From: a virus
Length of the DNA stretch: 20,157 bases
Strand: one strand, 5' to 3'
IMG/VR virus record: IMGVR_UViG_3300030106_002469
Span: 284-20,440 of that record
Below the pieces are notes generated by a model. That model ran no database searches, was not told the origin of the DNA, and was given only the letters and a program-made list of their open reading frames with translations. The first letter of the stretch is position 1; each line of letters starts with the position of its first letter. Of this stretch, positions 14,977 through 20,157 are shown in pieces. A program made the position numbers and the translations under genes.

Positions 14977-15798
14977 CTATGCGACGTCACTATATGTTAT
15001 ATTTGATCCCGTTGCAACATCAGAATATGAAATATTTGATCCCGTTGCAGCATTAGAATATGAAATATTTGATCCTGTGTCAACTTCTGAATACGCTTGT
15101 ATTCCAAACCCTGTTGAAGTTCCAAACTCAGCTACAGAGGCAGTTGCAGATTGACCTGTTAATCCCATAACATCGGCAGGTGTTATTGATCCTACACTAA
15201 ATGTTGCGGAAACTCCTGTTAACCCCATAACATCGGCAGGTGTTATTGATCCCACATTAAATGTTGCAGAAACTCCTGTTACATCTACAATTGGATTTGA
15301 TGAAATATTTATTTCTCCTGTGGAAGATGTTGCTGAAACTCCCGTTAATCCCATCACATCGGCAGGTGATATAGAACCAACGTTAGATGTTACCGCTTGA
15401 CCCGTTAGTCCCATTACATCGGCAGGAGAAATTGATCCAACGTTTGATGTTGTAGAAACTCCTGTAATAGAAAAAGATGCATCTACAGTTATTGTGGGTG
15501 AGCCAACACCTCCAGTTGCGGCTTGACCTGTTAATCCCATAACATCCGCAGGATTTAAAACAAATTGTCCCCAGCCTTGTTCTTGACCCCAAGCACCCTC
15601 ACCAAAATTAGATCCAATACTAACTTTAGATGTTATCGCATCAGGAGCTGTTAATGAAACTATCTCATCACCTACATCGCCCCAAGTTGATGCAGCATCA
15701 TTATAGGGATCTGCACCCCAACCTGTTTTTAAAGTTACGGCTTCATTCCAATTAGCCTGTCCCCAGGTTAACCGGCCCCATCCTGAAGTCACCGACAT
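14977..15798 (-). CDS. Trp-rich repeat-containing virion protein
   Basis: A 273-residue protein in three parts. Residues 1-80 carry seven tryptophans, most in Gly-Trp-Gly settings (SGWGRLTWGQANWNE, KTGWGAD, GAWGQEQGWGQF). This N-terminal style is common in marine phage structural proteins. Residues 83-226 are seven units of about 20 residues built on xxxxTGxxATxxVGSI; five of them begin with PADVMGLTG. The final 33 residues are three 11-residue copies of TGSNISYSxxA ending exactly at the stop. The repeats look like stacked beta strands of a fibre shaft or stalk. A strong AGGAGG site precedes the ATG. I place it in the fibre/baseplate region by context; the exact role is unknown. Confidence 0.82.
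   Translation of the reverse strand: MSVTSGWGRLTWGQANWNEAVTLKTGWGADPYNDAASTWGDVGDEIVSLTAPDAITSKVSIGSNFGEGAWGQEQGWGQFVLNPADVMGLTGQAATGGVGSPTITVDASFSITGVSTTSNVGSISPADVMGLTGQAVTSNVGSISPADVMGLTGVSATSSTGEINISSNPIVDVTGVSATFNVGSITPADVMGLTGVSATFSVGSITPADVMGLTGQSATASVAEFGTSTGFGIQAYSEVDTGSNISYSNAATGSNISYSDVATGSNITYSDVA
14980..15078 (-). repeat. Three tandem 33-base repeats encoding TGSNISYS units
   Basis: Three in-frame 33-base copies encode TGSNISYSNAA, TGSNISYSDVA and TGSNITYSDVA, the very end of the repeat protein. The stop follows directly. The last two copies differ by one residue, so the array is recent or homogenised. Confidence 0.85.
15121..15552 (-). repeat. Seven degenerate ~60-base repeats encoding TGxxATxxVGSI units
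   Basis: The coding DNA for residues 83-226 of the repeat protein consists of seven units of about 60 bases. PADVMGLTG begins units 1, 3, 4, 6 and 7 (residues 83, 125, 145, 187, 207). Units 2 and 5 keep the ITGVSTTSNVGSI / VTGVSATFNVGSI half but have a different first half. Start spacing is therefore 42, 20, 42, 20, suggesting a higher-order duplication of a two- or three-unit block. Confidence 0.85.
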
Positions 15799-15808
15799 GG
15801 TTGACCTC

Positions 15809-16249
15809 CTATGCTAATCTGATTATCGCGTTACTTGCGTCTGCTGCAGGGAATTGAATTGTAAAAGTTCCACTTGTTACAGTTTTATCACTACCAAATG
15901 CTATAACAACACATGCTGGATCACCAGAAGCAGAATCATTAAAAATTAATGCACCGTTTGCTGTGAAAGATGCACTTGTGTAACTTACATCATTAAAATC
16001 ACAAACAGCCGTTGTGCTTGATGCAGCTGGATCAATATTTGTAAGTTCTGCACCTTTTGCTACATAAGCAGATCCTGATGTGTTAGAAATTTCGTTTGAA
16101 GTCGTATATGCTGTTGTACTAGCACCCAATGATGCAGAACTAGTGTATAATGCGATTCTAAATGTGTCACCGCCTGACGCTGAAAAATTGTGAATTCCTT
16201 TTAAAAGTTCAACTTTAAAACTTGTGCATACTGCAGATGTTATAGCCAT
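15809..16249 (-). CDS. Beta-sandwich virion structural protein
   Basis: A 146-residue protein, MAITSAVCTSFKVELLKGIH at the start and IRLA at the end. It has strands such as TFRIALYTSSASLG, YVAKGAELTNIDPA, AVCDFNDVSY, GALIFND and FTIQFPAAD. The pattern SFKxELLxGxHxF with FRIALYTSSA is one I know from a family of small phage structural proteins in tail modules of diverse phages; their exact position in the virion is unclear to me. A TAGGAG ribosome site is formed by the preceding stop region, 11 bases upstream. It lies between the head-tail connector genes and the fibre genes, consistent with a tail component. Confidence 0.78.
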   Translation of the reverse strand: MAITSAVCTSFKVELLKGIHNFSASGGDTFRIALYTSSASLGASTTAYTTSNEISNTSGSAYVAKGAELTNIDPAASSTTAVCDFNDVSYTSASFTANGALIFNDSASGDPACVVIAFGSDKTVTSGTFTIQFPAADASNAIIRLA

Positions 16250-16260
16250 AATTTAATCTC

Positions 16261-16965
16261 CTAAGGGTTTGCCGATCTTATTGGTATACGAACGGCGCCA
16301 TCAGTATAATCGTCTCTTCGTCTTCTACCAACTTGCTCGTTAGCAAACTTCTGTACTTCTTGTTTATATTTATTTTCATACAAAGTCAACATGTCTATCG
16401 GGCCTTTTAAAAAGCCATAGGCTTCCGATAAACAGCAATATAAAAGCCCGTTTGGAAAATTAAGACTAATGTAATTAGTATCATTATTTTCTAACAGAAC
16501 AGGCATAAAATTAAAATGTATTCTAAATTTATACGCTTGATCTGGAGTTGGAGCTAGAGCTATACGTCCTGATGTGGTATCAGATTCTCCTGTTGCCCCA
16601 CCATACATGGCATAATATTTAGGTTTGCCTCTTTTTGCAGTTTCTGTAGACGGAACATATTGTTGTAAGTATGTATAATCTTTTTTTTCTAAATATGAAT
16701 TAGCACCTGTCACAGCTGATGTAGAATCATAAATTTGTATGCTTCTTACAAACAAACACCCTGCAGGAGCATTTACTTGATCTTGTCCTGTTACAAGAGA
16801 TCCTGTTTGTTGTTTCCTATCCGCATCAATAGGAACCTCTCGCATTATTCTATATTGTGCATTTAAAATAATATTTTCTAAAACAGCATCTGTTAGAACA
16901 TTTGAGTCTGTTTCAGTGTAACTTCTTATTTGAGTTTTTAATCCTGATGCACTTAATCCTGCCAT
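16261..16965 (-). CDS. Putative head-tail adaptor protein (SU10-adaptor-like)
   Basis: A 234-residue protein. The N-terminal helices LKTQIRSYTETDSNVLTDAV (9-28), LENIILNAQYRIMREVPIDA (29-48) and the later strands (RIALAPTPDQAYKFRIHFNF, ISLNFPNGLLYCCLSEAYGF) fit the adaptor proteins that dock under the portal of short-tailed phages, such as the SU10 adaptor family. In those, an N-terminal helical bundle attaches to the portal and a beta domain faces the tail. The C-terminus is basic (GRRRRDD). The start shares one base with the stop of the zinc-ribbon gene. Assignment rests on pattern memory only. A second adaptor-like gene lies at 17862, so the two may form successive rings. Confidence 0.75.
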   Translation of the reverse strand: MAGLSASGLKTQIRSYTETDSNVLTDAVLENIILNAQYRIMREVPIDADRKQQTGSLVTGQDQVNAPAGCLFVRSIQIYDSTSAVTGANSYLEKKDYTYLQQYVPSTETAKRGKPKYYAMYGGATGESDTTSGRIALAPTPDQAYKFRIHFNFMPVLLENNDTNYISLNFPNGLLYCCLSEAYGFLKGPIDMLTLYENKYKQEVQKFANEQVGRRRRDDYTDGAVRIPIRSANP

Positions 16966-17177
16966 TATGCTATCCCTGCCACTTCTTTACAAATAGGACA
17001 ACTTTTTTTATATCTATTATGTGTCCCACATTTTACTGCTTTACCATTAACATCCGTATAGATAGGACCTTTTGGTTCTGGTGCTTTTGTATATAATTCT
17101 ATGTGTTCATCCTCTGGACAAGCACATTGTTTAATACCAAATAGTTTACAAATAAAATTTTTAATTTTTTTAATCAT
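16965..17177 (-). CDS. Small zinc-ribbon protein, 70 residues
   Basis: A 70-residue basic protein starting MIKKIKNFICKLFGIKQCAC. A CGTHNRYKKSCPIC block (50-63) gives a C-x2-H ... C-x2-C metal site (C50, H53, C60, C63), and three more cysteines lie at 10, 18 and 20. The fold is probably a small zinc ribbon or knuckle. The start overlaps the previous gene by four bases (ATGA) and the stop shares a base with the next ATG. Role unknown: it might be a virion component, an assembly factor or a regulator carried within the connector operon. The short amphipathic N-terminus could bind membrane or a partner protein. Confidence 0.72.
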   Translation of the reverse strand: MIKKIKNFICKLFGIKQCACPEDEHIELYTKAPEPKGPIYTDVNGKAVKCGTHNRYKKSCPICKEVAGIA

Positions 17178-17668
17178 GGTGTTACCGTTACAGGTCCTGC
17201 AGATGCAGAGCCCCCTCCTCCTGTCTCAGTTATACTAGATGTTGTACCTGTTGCAAAGGTATAATTATCATCATCAACCTTTGTAATTACGTATCCTGCT
17301 GCATCATTTATTGTTGCTGCAGCTACTCCACCAACCACTTGTGCGTCTCTAAATCTAACTCTATTAGTTGAAGATCTACCATGATCTGGTTCATTTACAG
17401 ATATTGTTGCAGACCCACTTGTTGTTGTAAACGCATTTAGTGGTAAAATTTTAGGAACAGCAGTTTCTATTCTATCAGGTCTTACGTGTCTAAGAGATAT
17501 AGAATCACCATTCATAGGTTTTGGTTCTAATTGTGGTTGCTTTGGTTCAAATTCAGATACATGTACAAACGCACCATTCCACTCTCTAACCATTTCTTTA
17601 TATGGAAACTCCATACCTGACCTGTCTGATATTGCTCTTGCGTATTTACCTGTTGCGTACTTTGCCAT
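17174..17668 (-). CDS. Conserved marine-phage connector-region protein
   Basis: A 164-residue protein. The N-terminal half has AISDRSGMEFPYKEMVREWN (13-32) followed by GAFVHVSEFEPKQPQLEP, a distinctive signature I associate with small proteins next to head-tail connector genes in many phages. The second half (from about 90) is beta-rich (SATISVNEPDHG, NRVRFRDAQVVGG, YVITKVDDDNYTFATG), resembling a small beta domain as in fibres or neck proteins, and ends in a flexible Gly/Ser tail. GGAGGT just upstream overlaps the end of the 63-residue gene, and the ATG shares one base with its stop. The function is unproven; head-closure or neck is plausible. Confidence 0.75.
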   Translation of the reverse strand: MAKYATGKYARAISDRSGMEFPYKEMVREWNGAFVHVSEFEPKQPQLEPKPMNGDSISLRHVRPDRIETAVPKILPLNAFTTTSGSATISVNEPDHGRSSTNRVRFRDAQVVGGVAAATINDAAGYVITKVDDDNYTFATGTTSSITETGGGGSASAGPVTVTP

Positions 17669-17859
17669 TATTTACCTCCAGCTCCTATAGGTTTTCCAAC
17701 ACTTCCACCCATAGCATATTCTCCGGGTTGGTATCCTTTTTCTTTTAATCTTTTTTCAAGTTTAGAAAAATCTTTTAATTGTAAACCTTCAACATAAAGA
17801 CTTAAAAGTTCTTCGTCTCCTGTGCTTTCAATAAAATCTTTAAAACTTCCGTATTCCAT
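17668..17859 (-). CDS. Small hypothetical phage protein, 63 residues
   Basis: A 63-residue protein: an acidic first half (MEYGSFKDFIESTGDEELLS), a charged helix (KDFSKLEKRLKEKGYQ) and a glycine-rich C-terminus (AMGGSVGKPIGAGGK). It starts two bases after the stop of the adaptor gene, with CAGGAA upstream, and its stop is shared with the next ATG. The Gly-rich end contains the ribosome site of the next gene, so that part may be constrained at DNA level as well. No function is recognised; it is conserved-looking because it exactly fills the space between two structural genes. Confidence 0.65.
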   Translation of the reverse strand: MEYGSFKDFIESTGDEELLSLYVEGLQLKDFSKLEKRLKEKGYQPGEYAMGGSVGKPIGAGGK

Positions 17860-17861
17860 AA

Positions 17862-18614
17862 TTATGTTCCTGGGTAATATGCTTTTGGTGTTATATGTGT
17901 GCTAGAAGCAGAACCATCTTCTGCTAACGCTCTAGCAAATTCATCTTCATAAGCTAATTTCATAGGTTGAATTAAGTTTGGTTGATATTTTTGTGAAAGA
18001 TAATACGCAAGTCCTGATACCATGCAAGGCACAAATCTAAATGGTACATCTGTTGCATTTGTATAATCTCCAACATCTTGTATTCTTTTTATAAAAAAGA
18101 AATGCATATCTTTTGATGCATTTGTTGAATCTGGTGTTGGATAAATATGTATTGTAACTTTATCTATAAATCTCTCTACCCAGTACTGATTAGGTGTACC
18201 TTTGGATAATTTATTTGAAAATCCTGCATAAGTAGATCTATCTACTTTTGTCATTGGACTATCTGATTGTGTTGTCTGTGTTCTGTTAGATCTTAATTGT
18301 GCCTCAAGAACATCGGATATACCAAACACACTAGCTGGATCTGTGGTTGTTGCTGACGTTCCATCATCACTAGATCTAAAAAAATCATAATCTGCTTGAC
18401 CTTCTATAAGATCTAGATTTGTTGAACCTACTTCCCAATAATGAATACCCCTGTTGCCCCATTCTTGAAGTAAAATATTGAGAGATCTTCTTGCAGATTT
18501 AAGTTGATAACCTGCTACAGAATTTAATCCAATACGTTCAAAAGCATCTTCTATTATTTCATCAATAGAAAAAGTTTTATCAAATGTTGTTGTTCCCGAG
18601 GTGGTGTTAGCCAT
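17862..18614 (-). CDS. Putative head-tail adaptor / tail accessory protein (P22 gp4-like)
   Basis: A 250-residue protein. The helical N-terminus FSIDEIIEDAFERIGLNSVA (15-34), SARRSLNILLQEWGNRGIHY (40-59) and the loop NLDLIEGQADYDF recall the tail accessory factor gp4 of P22 and its relatives, which attach below the portal and close the neck after packaging. The C-terminal part (LAYYLSQKYQPNLIQPMKLA, then YEDEFARALAEDGS) is also typical. The AGGAGG site overlaps the stop of the previous gene and lies 6-7 bases before the ATG. It occupies the expected place between beta-rich head proteins and further connector genes. The function is a homology guess from memory; the gene itself is certain. Confidence 0.8.
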   Translation of the reverse strand: MANTTSGTTTFDKTFSIDEIIEDAFERIGLNSVAGYQLKSARRSLNILLQEWGNRGIHYWEVGSTNLDLIEGQADYDFFRSSDDGTSATTTDPASVFGISDVLEAQLRSNRTQTTQSDSPMTKVDRSTYAGFSNKLSKGTPNQYWVERFIDKVTIHIYPTPDSTNASKDMHFFFIKRIQDVGDYTNATDVPFRFVPCMVSGLAYYLSQKYQPNLIQPMKLAYEDEFARALAEDGSASSTHITPKAYYPGT

Positions 18615-18622
18615 TTAACCTC

Positions 18623-19246
18623 CTATCCATCAAAGAATGTCGTAACACTCACTGCTGTTCCTGCTGGAATATCTATAAAAGCTCCTGCATCAAACAATAC
18701 TCCATCATCTGGGATATAGGGATCAATATAATCTTTTGTAGTTGTTGCAACTTGAAAAGAGAATAAAGACGTTCCTGATACAGGTGATGTGTTGAAATAA
18801 GATATATTTCCTACAGTTCCGCCAGTCGTAATGTGCATTCCTCTGACTCTTGTTCTACCAGCAGTTAATACAGCTTGTCCACCTGTAGTTCCTGCAGCAT
18901 TTCCAACTGAAGTATTTGTTCCAACTGTGCCACTAGCAGCTATTTGAGTAACTGTGTTAAAAAATTTACTTCCTGTTACTGTAGTAGAATCTGGTCCAGT
19001 AATTGCTTCTGATAATGCATTGCCTGCAATATCAGTTCCAGTCACTGTAAAAGTAACTCCAGAAACATCTGAGGCACAAGTTATAGTAAGTTTACACGCT
19101 TGATCTGTTTGATGAAACGCACCTGTCCCAGCTGCTGCCGCTAAAGTTAAGTTAGCAGCTCCACTTGTAGTTTGTAGTGCAGCTACTGATGCTGTTGCAG
19201 CAGATAAACTGTTTAAGAATGTTTTACTCTTTACGTCTGTTGACAT
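18623..19246 (-). CDS. Beta-rich Ala/Thr/Gly virion protein, possible head decoration
   Basis: A 207-residue protein rich in Ala, Thr, Gly and Ser. It has repeated strand words: KLTITCASDVSGVTFTVTGT (68-87), TDIAGNALSEAITGPDSTTV (87-106), KFFNTVTQIAASG and RVRGMHITTGGTVGNISYF. TVTGTDxxGN..EAITGP is a common segment in phage beta-sandwich structural proteins. An AGGAG site lies about seven bases upstream. A strong hairpin lies between this gene and the upstream 242-residue gene, so the two may be transcribed at different levels. A capsid decoration or similar role is plausible; I see nothing that decides it. Confidence 0.75.
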   Translation of the reverse strand: MSTDVKSKTFLNSLSAATASVAALQTTSGAANLTLAAAAGTGAFHQTDQACKLTITCASDVSGVTFTVTGTDIAGNALSEAITGPDSTTVTGSKFFNTVTQIAASGTVGTNTSVGNAAGTTGGQAVLTAGRTRVRGMHITTGGTVGNISYFNTSPVSGTSLFSFQVATTTKDYIDPYIPDDGVLFDAGAFIDIPAGTAVSVTTFFDG

Positions 19247-19265
19247 TTGTTTCTCCTAAAAGTTT

Positions 19266-19285
19266 GTGTGGGCCGAAGCCCACAC
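19266..19285 (-). terminator. UUCG-capped hairpin, terminator or processing/stability element
   Basis: On the transcribed strand GTGTGGGC-TTCG-GCCCACAC forms a perfect 8-bp, GC-rich stem with the very stable C(UUCG)G tetraloop. It sits between the stop of the 242-residue gene and the start of the next gene. The bases after it are AAACTTTTAGG, so the U-run is short and offset. It may therefore be a partial terminator or a 3' stabiliser that raises expression of the upstream gene, rather than a full stop. Confidence 0.6.
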
Positions 19286-19294
19286 TATTACTTA

Positions 19295-20023
19295 TTAAAG
19301 TTCAGTATCAGCTGTTCTCTCTTTTCCTACATTAATGTAGTCAAGAGTTAGTGATTTAGCTGCCGCTGCACCATTCTTAATACCAAAAGAAATAGCAAGT
19401 TCCTCATCGTCAGGTGCATTTGTATTTACAACCTTTCCGATTTCTTTGTTATTTTTGTAAACGTGAAACTGTCTATCTTTAGTATCGTAGTAAAAACCAA
19501 CAGTGATAAAAGTATCATCTGCTAGTTCAGCAACATCTAAAGTTGACTCTGTACCATCTTTTTCAACTACAAACTGTAATGTTGCATCTCCATCAGCTTT
19601 TCTGAAAAATATACCATCAGTTACAGATGTAAATGGATCTGTATCTGTGATTATTAGTCCGATAGCTAATTCACTTTGAGTTGCATCATTAGTTTGGAAT
19701 CTTACAGAATAATATAAGTCCTTTGCTGCTTCGTATTTATAGTTTTCAATAGTTCCAGACGCATGTCCTTTCCATTGTAAAAAATCTAAATCGTCGTCTG
19801 CAGCATCATTTGTTATTTTTAATAAACCACCATCACCAGTGATGATAGTCTCTGTAGCGTCTCCGCCACCAGCTTCTGTAGTAGTGATTGTATAATCAGC
19901 CGCTACAAATTTATCGAAGTCGTTGTGGTACATGTGGTACTTGATTGGATCAGGTGTTTTAAGTCTTCCACCAGTTCCACCCGCTACAACGTTAGTTACT
20001 CCTGAAGTAAAGTGTGTTGTCAT
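19295..20023 (-). CDS. Beta-sandwich virion protein (ConA-like), probable abundant head protein
   Basis: A 242-residue acidic, cysteine-free protein. It opens with MTTHFTSGVTNVVAGGTGGR, then has HMYHNDFDKF (30-39), FLQWKGH (81-87), LYYSVRFQTNDATQSELAIG (103-122), ITDTDPFTSVTDGIFFRK (125-142), TFITVGFYYD (171-180) and ISFGIKNG (211-218). This strand order is like the concanavalin-A/laminin-G sandwich. Similar proteins are, as I recall, widespread in marine phages near the capsid gene. It has the strongest translation signals here (AGGAGG ten bases upstream, a candidate promoter behind it) and a stable hairpin after its stop, suggesting high expression. It does not look like an HK97 capsid protein, so a decoration or outer head role is more likely; this is inferred. 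Confidence 0.8.
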   Translation of the reverse strand: MTTHFTSGVTNVVAGGTGGRLKTPDPIKYHMYHNDFDKFVAADYTITTTEAGGGDATETIITGDGGLLKITNDAADDDLDFLQWKGHASGTIENYKYEAAKDLYYSVRFQTNDATQSELAIGLIITDTDPFTSVTDGIFFRKADGDATLQFVVEKDGTESTLDVAELADDTFITVGFYYDTKDRQFHVYKNNKEIGKVVNTNAPDDEELAISFGIKNGAAAAKSLTLDYINVGKERTADTEL

Positions 20024-20079
20024 AATATCAGCGCCTCCTAAACGCCAGTTATTTTTTGATAACCAATTTATTTAAACAA

Positions 20080-20108
20080 TCTATATACTAGATTTTAGTA
20101 GAGCGCAA
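20080..20108 (-). promoter_or_regulatory. Candidate sigma70-like promoter for the virion gene block
   Basis: In the 109-base gap before the 242-residue gene, the minus strand has TTGCGC, a 17-base spacer and TATAGA. Both boxes match the consensus only partly, but the spacing is ideal and the gap is the longest in the window. A small inverted repeat, AATCTA-GTATA-TAGATT, overlaps the -10 region and might be an operator or a weak terminator of the upstream gene. The rest of the gap holds nothing further that I can identify. Confidence 0.25.
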
Positions 20109-20132
20109 GAGAGCCTGTAGTGTGAATTGAAT

Positions 20133-20157
20133 TTATTCAACGATGTAGCTTTTTACT
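20133..20157 (-). CDS. Possible 3' end of an upstream gene (mostly outside window)
   Basis: Reading leftwards from the right edge, one frame gives VKSYIVE followed by TAA, leaving one incomplete base. Another frame gives SKKLHR then TGA. With so few codons the true frame cannot be decided, though the position just before a promoter-like gap fits the end of a structural gene, perhaps the capsid gene. This is listed only as a possible partial gene. Confidence 0.3.

Noticed and set aside
19295-20023. Calling the 242-residue protein the major capsid protein
   Set aside because: It is short and looks like a ConA-type sandwich with no HK97-fold landmarks that I can see; expression signals alone do not justify the name.

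Overview
The window is an almost gap-free block of late virion genes from a tailed double-stranded DNA bacteriophage. All 24 supported coding regions lie on the minus strand, so transcription runs from the right edge to the left edge. The DNA is AT-rich, genes abut or overlap by 1-11 bases, and many proteins resemble families I know from uncultured marine phage genomes and from cyanophages. A marine heterotroph such as a SAR11-type bacterium is a plausible host, but this is inference from composition and protein style; nothing in the window identifies the host. Short-tailed (podovirus-like) architecture is suggested by adaptor and tail-hub-like proteins and by the lack of a recognisable sheath or tape-measure gene, but this is not proven.

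Layout in the direction of transcription. At 20157-17862 there is the tail end of an upstream gene, a probable promoter and strong ribosome site, a beta-rich virion protein, a UUCG-capped hairpin, a second beta-rich virion protein and a putative P22 gp4-like head-tail adaptor. At 17859-15809 lie four small or medium connector-region genes, including a Cys/His zinc-ribbon protein and a second adaptor, then a beta-sandwich virion protein. At 15798-12652 comes the fibre region: a Trp-rich protein with internal repeats, a tail fibre, and a glycine- and cysteine-rich adhesin-like protein.

At 12642-8712 sits the most notable part: five overlapping genes coding for four different Fe(II)/2-oxoglutarate oxygenase-like proteins and one flavin-dependent tryptophan-halogenase-family protein. 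This cassette is more AT-rich than its flanks, lacks clear Shine-Dalgarno sites and appears to be translated through stop-start overlaps. It lies between receptor-binding-type genes, as an inserted auxiliary unit would. The components are known families, and a marine viral halogenase has been described before; the five-gene combination and its place in the fibre module are what deserve attention. Its substrate cannot be read from the sequence.

At 8709-1 are a Trp-rich fibre-associated protein, a 736-residue tail hub or nozzle candidate, three small proteins (two of only 54 and 56 residues), and four proteins with features of internal or ejected virion proteins. The last of these runs off the left edge. 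I found no tRNA, CRISPR array, insertion sequence, integrase or attachment site, and no stretch over 300 bases without a gene.
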